Origin: Pseudomonas sp. MAG733B
GTDB lineage: Bacteria; Pseudomonadota; Gammaproteobacteria; Pseudomonadales; Pseudomonadaceae
Length of the DNA stretch: 64,000 nucleotides
NCBI RefSeq assembly: GCF_036884845.1
Contig: NZ_CP145732.1
Location: 4,278,001 to 4,342,000 of the forward strand
Direction of reading: 5' to 3'
Part shown: positions 55,940-64,000 of the stretch, piece by piece
Position numbering within the stretch: position 1 is the stretch's first letter
How the letters are laid out: each line of letters begins with the position of its first letter
Notes under the pieces: model-generated
Seen by the model: only the letters and a program-made list of their open reading frames with translations
Told to the model about the DNA's origin: nothing
Database searches by the model: none
Program-made: the position numbers and the translations under genes

Positions 55940-56422
55940 ATGACCAGTCAACACAAGCTGTTGCCATCACTGCTGGACCGATTGCTGGACGATCGTCCGC
56001 ATCAGTCCATCGAAGCGTCATCGCAGCGCTTGTGTTCGCTGGCCGATTACAAGGCCAGCATCGTTCGCGACCTGGAAATCCTGGTCAACACCCGCCAGTC
56101 CCTGGTCGCCAACGAGCTGGACGGTTTCGTCAACCTGAGCGGCAGCATCCTCGATTACGGCATGCCGGATTTCACCAGCCGCAGCGTGCTTGATCCCAAG
56201 GATCGCCTGCTGATCCAGCGGCAACTGGAGAAAGCGATCACGGTCGGCGACCGGCGTTTTCGCAGCGTCAAAGTGCAACTGCTCGCCCAACAGACTGGCC
56301 AACGCATGCTGACCTTTCGTGTGGACGCGGTCCTGCGCCTGCAAGACGTCACCCGTCAGGTGTCCTTCGACGCGGTGCTGCAGGTCAACACCCAGGAATA
56401 CAAAGTGCAGAACCTCAACTGA
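55940..56422 (+). CDS. tssE: T6SS baseplate protein TssE
   Basis: This 160-residue protein has the gp25-like domain: 'KASIVRDLEILVNTRQSLVA', 'LDYGMPDFTSRS', 'IQRQLEKAITVGDRRF' and 'LTFRVDAVLRL'. GGGAGG precedes the ATG. It links the sheath to the baseplate. The last base of its stop is the first base of the tssF ATG (TGATG). Confidence 0.95.
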   Translation: MTSQHKLLPSLLDRLLDDRPHQSIEASSQRLCSLADYKASIVRDLEILVNTRQSLVANELDGFVNLSGSILDYGMPDFTSRSVLDPKDRLLIQRQLEKAITVGDRRFRSVKVQLLAQQTGQRMLTFRVDAVLRLQDVTRQVSFDAVLQVNTQEYKVQNLN

Positions 56423-58254
56423 TGCTCGACGAACTGCTGCCCTATTACGAAAAGGAACTGTCGCACCTGCGCTTTTTGGGCCAGGAGTTTGCGAGCCAGT
56501 ACCCGAAAATCGCTTCGCGGTTGCTCATCGAGGGCGATAACTGCGAAGACCCGCATACCGAGCGTTTGATCGAAGCGTTCTCGTTCCTGTCGGCGCGGGT
56601 GCACAAAAAACTCGACGACGAACTGCCGGAAATCGTCGAGTCGTTTCTTGAAGTGCTGTACCCCCATTACCTGCGCCCTACCCCGTCGATGTCGATCGTC
56701 GAATTCAATCTGGGCAAACAGGAAAAAGTCACCGAAGCCTTCCGTGTGCCCCGGCACACCGAACTCAGTGCCAACCCGATTGATGGCGTGGTGTGTAAGT
56801 TCCGCACCTGCTACCCGGTCGAGCTGTGGCCGGTGTCGGTGCAACAGGCGTCATTCATCGAGATGGAGCGCTCGGCGTTCAACGGCCACAGTGCCGACCT
56901 GGTTGCGCGCTTGCGCATCGGTCTGGTCGCGACCTCCGATGTGATGTTCGGCAAGATGGAACTCGACAGCCTGCGGTTTTTCCTCGACGGCGAAAGCACG
57001 TTGATGCTGCAACTGTACGAACTGCTGTTCAACAACCTGGCCAAGGCCACGCTGAGCTTCGAAGATCAGGGGCGCACCCGCGAGGTCGTCTTGCCGGCCA
57101 ACGCGTTGAAAGCCGTCGGCTATGGTCTGGACGAAGGCCTGGTGGACTATTCGGAGCGCTCGTTCCTCGGCTATCGCCTTCTGCACGAGTACTTCACCTT
57201 CCCCGATAAATTCATGTTCTTCGACCTGTCGGGCTTTGCGCGGATTCTGGCGGGCAAGGACGTCGAGAAGGTCGAGGTCAATTTCTACTTCTCCGACTAC
57301 GACCTCAGCGACCGCCTGGCACGCCTGACGCAAAACATCGGGCGCAATAACTTCAAGCTCAATTGCACGCCGATCATCAATTTGTTCCGTCAGCAGGCCG
57401 AGCCGATCAAGTTGACCCACGCCCAGCACGAGTACGCGGTGACGCCGGATGTGCGCCTGCAAAGCTCGGCGGAAGTGGTGTCTATCGATCGCGTGCGGCG
57501 CGTGCGCAAGGTCGGCGGCATCGATCAGGTCGGCACCTGCCACCCGTTTTTCGAACCCCGTGGCGATCAGGGCCCCGGCCAGAGTTTCTGGATTGCCCGA
57601 CGCCGTGCCGTGCAGACCGGACAGCGCGATGGCTCGAACGTGTTTATCCGGGTGGTGGACCGAGAGCTGGGGTTGATGGAGTCCAACAACGACACGTTGA
57701 GCATCCGCCTGACTTGCAGCAATCGCGACCTGCCCCTGATGTTGCCATTCGGTGGCGAGCGCGGTGATTTCAACATTCCCGGAAACTCGGTGATCAAGGA
57801 CATCCGCTGCCTGCGCAAGCCCACCGCCACCGCGCGCGTGCCGCTGGGCAACGGGGTGATCTGGCGGCTGATTTCACACCTGTCACTGAACCACATGTCG
57901 CTGGTGTCCCGTGGCCGCGAGGTGCTGCTGGAGCTGTTGTCGCTCTACAACTACCGCAACGTCTCGGCGATCCGCAAACAGATCAACGGCATCGTCTCGG
58001 TCAGCAGCGAACCGGTGGTTGCGCGCATCGGCCACCCGCGACCGAATTTCGTGCGCGGCGTCGGCATCACCCTCAATTTCGATGAAAGCCAATACACCGG
58101 CAGCGGTGTGTTTTTGTTCGGCATGGTGCTCGACCACTTCTTCGGTCAGTACTGCTCGATGAACAGCTTTACCCAATTAACCCTTCGCACCTTGCAGCGC
58201 GAAAAGAGAGTCGTCCAATGGCCACCGCGAACCGGCGATCAACCCCTGGTCTGA
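56422..58254 (+). CDS. tssF: T6SS baseplate protein TssF
   Basis: This 610-residue protein starts 'MLDELLPYYEKELSHLRFLG', the TssF opening, with 'RVHKKLDDELPEIVESFLEV' and 'YPHYLRPTPSMSIVEF'. The C-terminal 'HLSLNHMSLVSRGREVLLEL' is also conserved. It overlaps tssE by one base and tssG by 37 bases, so the baseplate proteins are translated in a coupled way. Confidence 0.97.
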   Translation: MLDELLPYYEKELSHLRFLGQEFASQYPKIASRLLIEGDNCEDPHTERLIEAFSFLSARVHKKLDDELPEIVESFLEVLYPHYLRPTPSMSIVEFNLGKQEKVTEAFRVPRHTELSANPIDGVVCKFRTCYPVELWPVSVQQASFIEMERSAFNGHSADLVARLRIGLVATSDVMFGKMELDSLRFFLDGESTLMLQLYELLFNNLAKATLSFEDQGRTREVVLPANALKAVGYGLDEGLVDYSERSFLGYRLLHEYFTFPDKFMFFDLSGFARILAGKDVEKVEVNFYFSDYDLSDRLARLTQNIGRNNFKLNCTPIINLFRQQAEPIKLTHAQHEYAVTPDVRLQSSAEVVSIDRVRRVRKVGGIDQVGTCHPFFEPRGDQGPGQSFWIARRRAVQTGQRDGSNVFIRVVDRELGLMESNNDTLSIRLTCSNRDLPLMLPFGGERGDFNIPGNSVIKDIRCLRKPTATARVPLGNGVIWRLISHLSLNHMSLVSRGREVLLELLSLYNYRNVSAIRKQINGIVSVSSEPVVARIGHPRPNFVRGVGITLNFDESQYTGSGVFLFGMVLDHFFGQYCSMNSFTQLTLRTLQREKRVVQWPPRTGDQPLV

Positions 58255-59288
58255 TTGATCAGGCAAGGGCTGAGCCGCACCGATTCGAGTTTTTCCAATT
58301 GGTGCGCTTGCTTCGCCTGCATTACAGCAGAACCGGGCGCATGGACCTGGAGACCCGACCGCACGAAGACCCTCTGCGCTTTCGCTCGCAGCTGTCGCTC
58401 AACTTCCCGGCCAGTGAAGTCAGCGATTTGCAGTTTGAGCGTGAAGGCAAGGTGTCCGTGGCCGGCCTGCCGTTGTCTGAAGTGCAAGTCACGTTCATGG
58501 GCCTGGTCGGGCCGTCGGGTGTCTTGCCGCGCCCGTACACCGAGCTGTTGATCGAACGGCACATCCAGTACCGGGATGACGCGGCCCATGCGTTCCTCGA
58601 CATCTTTTCGCATCGCATGACCACGCTGTTCTACGAAGCCTGGCAAAAGTACAAGTTCTACATCGAGTACGAACGTAACGGCAGCTCGGATTTCGACCGC
58701 TACCTGCTGAATCTGGTGGGGTTCGGCCCCGAGGCGCAGAAGCAGAAATTCGACAAACAAGGCTCGCCCCTGCGCCAAGAATTGTTCAGCTACTTCTCCG
58801 GCCTGTTCGCGCAGAAGCCACGCAATGCCTTGAACCTGGAAGTGATGCTCAACTTCTATTTTTCGCTGCCATTCAAGGTCAAGCCGTTTGCCGGTCGCTG
58901 GCTGAAGCTCGATGCCAGCCAATGCACGCAGCTGGGGCGCAAGAACGCTGTGCTCGGGCAAAGCGCCGTGGCCGGCAACCGGGTCTGGGACTACCAATCG
59001 TGCGTGCGCATCGAAACGGCGCCGCTGGAACTGGCTGACTATCAACGCTTGCAGCCGGGCAGCGTCGACTACCAGAAACTGGTTGAGCTGGTGCGCTTCT
59101 ACGTCGGTGCCGAACTCGATTTCCAGTTGGCACCCAAGCTCAAACCCCAAGCCGTCCCCGTCGCCCGCCTCGGTCGTCAGGGCAACGTTTCGCTGGGCCG
59201 GCTCGGTTGGCTCAAACGACCAGGCGTCGACGTGGAACCCTCCCGTTGCGCGCTCTTCCACATTCCTTTTGATGGGGTCTCCCTGTGA
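58218..59288 (+). CDS. tssG: T6SS baseplate protein TssG
   Basis: This 356-residue protein has 'FEFFQLVRLLRLHYSRTGR', 'LSLNFPASEVSDLQFEREGK' and 'QVTFMGLVGPSGVLPRPYTE', all TssG landmarks, and the later 'FYFSLPFKVKPFAGRWLKLD'. Its start lies within tssF. It forms the wedge complex with TssE, TssF and TssK. Confidence 0.96.
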   Translation: MATANRRSTPGLIDQARAEPHRFEFFQLVRLLRLHYSRTGRMDLETRPHEDPLRFRSQLSLNFPASEVSDLQFEREGKVSVAGLPLSEVQVTFMGLVGPSGVLPRPYTELLIERHIQYRDDAAHAFLDIFSHRMTTLFYEAWQKYKFYIEYERNGSSDFDRYLLNLVGFGPEAQKQKFDKQGSPLRQELFSYFSGLFAQKPRNALNLEVMLNFYFSLPFKVKPFAGRWLKLDASQCTQLGRKNAVLGQSAVAGNRVWDYQSCVRIETAPLELADYQRLQPGSVDYQKLVELVRFYVGAELDFQLAPKLKPQAVPVARLGRQGNVSLGRLGWLKRPGVDVEPSRCALFHIPFDGVSL

Positions 59289-61888
59289 ACCTGAAGTCCC
59301 TGTTCGCCAAGCTGAACGACACCAGCCGTACCGCCACCGAAAGCGCCGCGGCGCTGTGCCTGTCGGAACACCATTACGATGTCGAGATCGAGCACCTGTT
59401 GTTGCAGTTGCTCGACAGCCACGACAACGACCTGCCAGCCATCCTGCGTCATTACGACGTGGTGCCTGAACGCTTGCAGGCGCAATTGGTGACGGCGCTG
59501 GGGACGTTCAAGAAAGGCAATACCCGCACGCCTGCGCTGTCCCCGCACCTGACCCGCATGATCGAGCAGGCATGGGTGCTGGCGTCCATCGAATTCGGCC
59601 AGGCGCAGATCCGCACCGGCCATCTGTTGCAGGCCTTGCTCGATGACGACGAACTGCGCCGGGTGGTGATCGCGGGTGCGGCGGAGCTGGAGAAAATCAA
59701 CGCCGATGATTTGCGCGTGAACCTCAACGCGTTGGTGGAAGGCAGCGCCGAGTCGCAACAGGCCAAGCCACTGGACACAACCGGCGGCGCCAGCGTCAGC
59801 CCGATCAAAGGCAACGGCAAAACCCCGGCCCTCGATCAATACACCATCAACCTCACGCAAAGCGCTCGCGAAGGCCGGATCGACCCGGTGCTGGGCCGCG
59901 AATTCGAGGTGCGGCAGATGGTCGACATTCTCACCCGCCGCCGCCAGAACAATCCGATCCTCACCGGTGAAGCCGGCGTGGGTAAAACCGCTGTGGTTGA
60001 AGGCCTGGCCCTGCGTATCGTTCAGGGTGACGTGCCGTCGGTGCTCAAGGGCGTTGCCATCCACACCCTGGATCTGGGCTTGCTGCAGGCCGGTGCCGGG
60101 GTCAAAGGCGAATTCGAAAACCGCCTCAAGTCAGTCATTGAAGAAACCAAGCGCAGCCTGCACCCGATCATTCTGTTCATCGATGAAGCGCACACCTTGA
60201 TCGGTTCTGGCGGTCAGGCCGGGCAGAACGATGCCGCCAACCTGCTCAAGCCAGCCCTGGCTCGTGGCGAGTTGCGCACCATCGCGGCGACCACCTGGGC
60301 CGAGTACAAGAAGTACTTCGAGAAGGATGCCGCCCTCGCCCGCCGTTTCCAGGTGGTGAAGGTCGAAGAGCCGGACGAAGACAAGGCGATCCACATGCTG
60401 CGCGGCCTGCTGGCTAAAATGCAGGAGCATCACAAAGTCACGGTGATGGACGAAGCGCTGGTGCAAGCCGTGCGCCTGTCCAATCGCTACATCACCGGAC
60501 GCCAACTGCCAGACAAAGCTGTCAGCGTTCTGGACACCGCTTGCGCCCGGGTCGCGTTGGGGCAATCGGCGCAGCCGGGACCGCTGGAAGACTGCAAGCG
60601 TCAGATCGACAACCTGCAAGCCGAAATCTCGGTGCTGGAGCAGGAAGCCGCCAAAGGCAGCGACCATGCCCGACGCCTGACCACCCTCAACGCCGAGTTG
60701 CTCAGCGAGCAGCAAACCCGCGATGCCCTCGAACAACAGTGGCAACGCGAGCTGCAACTGGTGGAAAAACTCGGCGCCCTCAGCCACCCGGAAAACCAAT
60801 CGCCGGATGCTCAGGAAATTGCCGCGGTGCGCGCCGAACTGGCCAGCGTCCAGGGTGAGCAGCCGCTGGTGCATGCCCTGGTGGATGGCGGCACCATCGG
60901 TGAAGTGATCTCCGGCTGGACCGGTATTCCTTTGGGCAAAATGCTGCGCGACGAAATCGAAACCGTGCAGCGCCTGCCTGCATTGCTGGGCGAGCGGGTA
61001 CTCGGCCAGGACCATGCACTGCTCGAAATCGGCAAGCGCATCAAGATTTCCCGCGCACGCATGGAAGACCCGAACAAGCCGATCGGTGTGTTCCTGTTGC
61101 TCGGCCCGAGCGGCGTCGGCAAGACCGAAACCGCACTGGCGCTGGCCGACACCCTGTACGGCGGCGAGCGTAACGTCATCACCATCAACATGTCCGAGTA
61201 CCAGGAAGCCCATACCGTCTCGAGCCTCAAGGGTTCGCCTCCGGGTTACGTCGGTTATGGCGAGGGCGGCGTGCTGACTGAAGCCGTGCGGCGCAAGCCC
61301 TACAGCGTGGTACTGCTCGACGAAGTGGAAAAAGCCCACCCGGACGTGCTCGAACTGTTTTTCCAGGTGTTCGACAAAGGCGTGCTGGATGACGGCGAAG
61401 GTCGCGAGATCAACTTCCGCAACACCGTGATCATCCTCACGTCCAACACCGGTACCGACCGCATCATGCAGTGGTGCCTCAATGCCCAGCCGCAACCGAC
61501 ACCGGAAGACATCGTCGAAGGGCTGCGTGACGAGTTGAACCAGGTATTCAAGCCGGCCTTCCTCGGCCGCCTGACCATCGTTCCTTACTACCCGGTCAAG
61601 GACGCGATCCTGGAGCGCATCGTCGCGCTCAAGCTCGAACGCATTCGCCAGCGCTTCGAGCGCAATCATCAGGCCGTCCTGAGCTATGACGAGGCGCTGG
61701 TCAAAGCCATTGCCTCGCGCTGCACGGAAGTCGACAGCGGTGCCCGGAACATCGACAACATTCTGTCCAAGACTCTCATGCCGGAATTGGCGCAGCGGGT
61801 ACTGGAGCGCATGGCGCAGGACAAACCGATCCAGAGTTTGAACATCGAGTTGGGCAGCGACGGCGATTTCGCCTATCGCCTGTGCTGA
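59285..61888 (+). CDS. tssH: T6SS ATPase TssH (ClpV)
   Basis: This 867-residue AAA+ protein starts at a GTG overlapping the tssG stop (GTGA). It has the Clp N-domain ('[20 protein letters not shown]'), a first Walker A '[13 protein letters not shown]' and Walker B '[12 protein letters not shown]', and a coiled middle domain. The second ATPase has '[20 protein letters not shown]' and '[16 protein letters not shown]'. It disassembles contracted sheath for reuse. Confidence 0.97.
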   Translation: MNLKSLFAKLNDTSRTATESAAALCLSEHHYDVEIEHLLLQLLDSHDNDLPAILRHYDVVPERLQAQLVTALGTFKKGNTRTPALSPHLTRMIEQAWVLASIEFGQAQIRTGHLLQALLDDDELRRVVIAGAAELEKINADDLRVNLNALVEGSAESQQAKPLDTTGGASVSPIKGNGKTPALDQYTINLTQSAREGRIDPVLGREFEVRQMVDILTRRRQNNPILTGEAGVGKTAVVEGLALRIVQGDVPSVLKGVAIHTLDLGLLQAGAGVKGEFENRLKSVIEETKRSLHPIILFIDEAHTLIGSGGQAGQNDAANLLKPALARGELRTIAATTWAEYKKYFEKDAALARRFQVVKVEEPDEDKAIHMLRGLLAKMQEHHKVTVMDEALVQAVRLSNRYITGRQLPDKAVSVLDTACARVALGQSAQPGPLEDCKRQIDNLQAEISVLEQEAAKGSDHARRLTTLNAELLSEQQTRDALEQQWQRELQLVEKLGALSHPENQSPDAQEIAAVRAELASVQGEQPLVHALVDGGTIGEVISGWTGIPLGKMLRDEIETVQRLPALLGERVLGQDHALLEIGKRIKISRARMEDPNKPIGVFLLLGPSGVGKTETALALADTLYGGERNVITINMSEYQEAHTVSSLKGSPPGYVGYGEGGVLTEAVRRKPYSVVLLDEVEKAHPDVLELFFQVFDKGVLDDGEGREINFRNTVIILTSNTGTDRIMQWCLNAQPQPTPEDIVEGLRDELNQVFKPAFLGRLTIVPYYPVKDAILERIVALKLERIRQRFERNHQAVLSYDEALVKAIASRCTEVDSGARNIDNILSKTLMPELAQRVLERMAQDKPIQSLNIELGSDGDFAYRLC

Positions 61889-61911
61889 TCGAGCATTTAC
61901 AGGTAGTGGTC

Positions 61912-62664
61912 ATGGACAAGAATTTTTCAGGGAAACGTCCCGCGAAGGCATTGGCTCAATGCCTGACGGTGGTGGCGATGATGACGGTACTGAGCGCCTG
62001 CGGCGTGACTGATCGGGTCAGCAAGCGGGTCGACGATACGTGGGCCGGCGACATGCTGTTCGATGACAACGAGAAAGTCATCCTGACCTCCGACGGCGGC
62101 AATCAGCTCAACCCCGACGCGGAGGGCAAACCGCTTTCGGTGGTGCTGCGAGTTTATCAGCTGACTTCACTGGAGCGCTTTTCCTCGGTAGACGCCGACT
62201 CGCTGTGGGACGACCCGCAAAAAGCCCTCGGCAACACCCTGATCGAGAACCGCGAAATCACTTTGTTGCCAGGCATGGGCCAGGTCGACAAGTGGCCCCT
62301 GAACAAGGCCGCGGGTTATGTCGGCGTCGCGGCGTTTTTCCGCTCCGACGAGAACAGCCGCTGGAAGGTCGCGTTTGACGCCAATTCGTTGCGCAAGGAC
62401 GGCATCTGGTTTTCTTCCGATGGCCTGCGAGTACTGGTCGACAACAACACCGTCTCCGCCGTCAGTGGCGTCGACGTGCTGAACAAACCCAAGACCGAAG
62501 AGCAACTCGCCAAAGCTTCCGCCCTGCCCGACCCACCGGCCCAGCCAACGCTGACTCAACGGGTTCAGGACGTGGTGATTGAAAAAGCCCAGGACAAGGC
62601 AGCCGGCTCCGCGCAGAAAGCCGTGGACTCGAAATTGAATTCATTATTGGAAGGCGCTCAATGA
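61912..62664 (+). CDS. tssJ: T6SS outer-membrane lipoprotein TssJ
   Basis: This 250-residue protein starts at the ATG at 61912 with AGGTAG upstream. It has a type II signal peptide with lipobox 'VLSAC', followed by 'KPLSVVLRVYQLTSLERFSS' and 'NREITLLPGMGQVDKWPL', typical of TssJ. A C-terminal extension rich in Ala/Lys/Gln (about residues 195-250) is longer than usual. It anchors the membrane complex to the outer membrane. Its stop overlaps the tssK ATG (ATGA). Confidence 0.92.
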   Translation: MDKNFSGKRPAKALAQCLTVVAMMTVLSACGVTDRVSKRVDDTWAGDMLFDDNEKVILTSDGGNQLNPDAEGKPLSVVLRVYQLTSLERFSSVDADSLWDDPQKALGNTLIENREITLLPGMGQVDKWPLNKAAGYVGVAAFFRSDENSRWKVAFDANSLRKDGIWFSSDGLRVLVDNNTVSAVSGVDVLNKPKTEEQLAKASALPDPPAQPTLTQRVQDVVIEKAQDKAAGSAQKAVDSKLNSLLEGAQ

Positions 62665-64000
62665 GTAAGCAAAGCCGGGTGATGTGGTCCGAAGGCATGT
62701 TCCTTTTGCCACAACATTTCCAGTATCAGGATGAGTTCCACCAGCATCAGCTGGCGCAGGCGACCCTGCGCAATACGCCTTTTCACTGGGGCGTGCAGTT
62801 GCTCGAAGTGGACGAAGAAGCCCTCGCCACCGGCTCCCTGCAGCTGAAAAGGCTGAAACTGGTGTTTCCCGACGGCAGTCTGTTCGATGCGCCGCAGCAT
62901 GATCCGCTGCCCGCTGCCCGCGATTTGAAGGACTTGCTCAAGGGCAACGACCTGAAGGTCTACGCCGCGCTGAAACTGCCTGAGCCCTTCGGCCTGAACT
63001 ACGTCGAAGACGGCCAGGAACAAAAGACCGGGCGACGCTTTCGCAAGCAGTTCGACACCTTGCCGGACCTCAACGAAGGCGACCTGGAAAACGAAATCAC
63101 CAGCCTGCGGCTGAACGTGGTGATGCTGATCGACGGCGACAACCTCGATGGCTACACCTGGTGCCCGATTGCTCGCCTGTCACGCAACAACATCGGCGGT
63201 TTCAACCTCGACGGGCATTTCGTGCACCCGACGCTGCACCTGGGCACCCACGACACCCTGATCGGGCTGGGCAAGCGTTTGCTCGGTGCTTTGCAATCGA
63301 AAAGCAAGGCGCTGTCCGGCCGTCGTCGCGAGCGAGCGGACCAGATTGCCGAGTTTGGCTCCAGCGATGTGACTCTGTTCTGGCTGTTGAACACGGTGAA
63401 CCGCGCCCATCCGACCCTCGCGCATTTGCTGGCCCATCCGCGCTTGCACCCCGAGCGCCTGTATCTGTTCCTGGCCGAACTCGCCGGCGGCCTGCTGACA
63501 TTTTCGTTGGATACACAGCTCAACGACATCCCCGAGTACGACCACCACGACCCGGCGGCCTCGCTGGTCAAGCTCGACGAAATGATTCGCGTGCTGCTCG
63601 ACAATGTCGTGCCGAACCAGTGTGTGGTGATCAACCTGACCCAGACCAAACCTTCTTATTGGCAAGGACAGTTGCACGACCCCCGGCTGGCAGAGGCGGA
63701 TTTCTACATTTCCGTGCACGCCGACATGCCGGGCGCGAGCCTGCTGGAACTGGTGCCACGGGCGTTCAAGGTCGGCTCGCCGGAAGACATCGAAGTGGTG
63801 GTCAACAGCGCCATGCCGGGGGTCACGCTCAATCACTCGACGCGCCTGCCCAATGCGATTCCGGTGCGACTGGACAATCACTATTTCTCCATAGAGCCCC
63901 ATGGCCGGGTCTACGAACGAATGATGAGTGCCCAGGCCATTTCTTTCTATGCGCCCAGCGCGTTCACCAACCTCAAGCTTGAACTGATGGCGGTACTCAA
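62661..64000 (+). CDS. tssK: T6SS baseplate-membrane connector TssK (3' end outside window)
   Basis: The frame is open from the ATG at 62661 to the window edge (446 complete codons). It has the family opening 'VMWSEGMFLLPQHFQYQDEF', then 'NRDLHPTLHLGTHDTLIGLG'-like text (read as VHPTLHLGTHDTLIGLG) and 'YLFLAELAGGLLTFSLD'. TssK links the baseplate to the TssJLM complex. It starts in the ATGA overlap with tssJ; tssL and tssM are expected beyond the edge. Confidence 0.95.
   Translation, partial: MSKQSRVMWSEGMFLLPQHFQYQDEFHQHQLAQATLRNTPFHWGVQLLEVDEEALATGSLQLKRLKLVFPDGSLFDAPQHDPLPAARDLKDLLKGNDLKVYAALKLPEPFGLNYVEDGQEQKTGRRFRKQFDTLPDLNEGDLENEITSLRLNVVMLIDGDNLDGYTWCPIARLSRNNIGGFNLDGHFVHPTLHLGTHDTLIGLGKRLLGALQSKSKALSGRRRERADQIAEFGSSDVTLFWLLNTVNRAHPTLAHLLAHPRLHPERLYLFLAELAGGLLTFSLDTQLNDIPEYDHHDPAASLVKLDEMIRVLLDNVVPNQCVVINLTQTKPSYWQGQLHDPRLAEADFYISVHADMPGASLLELVPRAFKVGSPEDIEVVVNSAMPGVTLNHSTRLPNAIPVRLDNHYFSIEPHGRVYERMMSAQAISFYAPSAFTNLKLELMAVL

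Overview
The window looks like a chromosomal segment of a fluorescent Pseudomonas (P. fluorescens group). The signs are high-GC coding with strong third-position bias, OprD-family porins, Pseudomonas-type REP/REPIN hairpins built on a 'GGGAGC...GCTCGCGA' core, a CstA/YbdD pair next to a two-component system, and a type VI secretion (T6SS) locus with VgrG, Eag and Rhs proteins. No rRNA, tRNA or CRISPR array was seen.

Region 1 (1-9.9 kb, + strand) is an organic-acid catabolic cluster. It holds the end of a CaiB-type CoA-transferase, a TRAP transporter (DctP plus fused DctQM), a FlK-like thioesterase, two paralogous amidohydrolases, an NADP-type aldehyde dehydrogenase of the ketoglutarate-semialdehyde type, a secreted PPC/DUF296 protein and an OprD-type porin. 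Together these suggest outer-membrane entry, high-affinity uptake, lactone or ring hydrolysis and aldehyde oxidation of an unidentified carboxylated substrate.

Region 2 (10-25.5 kb) has a methyl-accepting chemotaxis protein, two tiny overlapping ORFs and a 1853-residue RTX calcium-binding protein. The RTX gene is translationally coupled to an upstream gene broken by a frameshift in an A7 run. Next come cstA-ybdD, divergent from a Cache-domain histidine kinase and LuxR-type regulator; between them lies a phased array of CTACGTAG palindromes. A secreted 13-residue-repeat miniprotein, an orphan ABC substrate-binding protein and a TOBE-domain protein follow.

Region 3 (25.6-41.1 kb, - strand) is a T6SS tip module: vgrG, a DUF1795-like gene, eagR, a full-length PAAR-Rhs nuclease and its immunity gene. 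Downstream is a trail of displaced rhs pieces: two orphan rhs tips with different nuclease toxins (WHH type and NS_2 type), each with an immunity gene; an orphan immunity-like gene; and two degenerate rhs remnants. Recombination in the near-identical core could exchange the toxin tips.

Region 4 (41.8-52.4 kb) starts with a second T6SS effector (DUF6861-like N-terminus, LHH nuclease) and its SMI1/KNR4 immunity protein. It then fills with small immunity-like genes (DUF6966-like, ADP-ribosylglycohydrolase with an internal amber codon, CbrC family, DUF4303) and unknown genes. A duplication left reciprocal truncated copies of a DUF6966-like gene and an M48 peptidase gene.

Region 5 (53.0-64 kb, + strand) is the T6SS structural operon: an unnamed first gene, then tssB, tssC, tssE, tssF, tssG, tssH (clpV), tssJ and the start of tssK, closely packed and often overlapping. 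A terminator-like hairpin lies in its leader.
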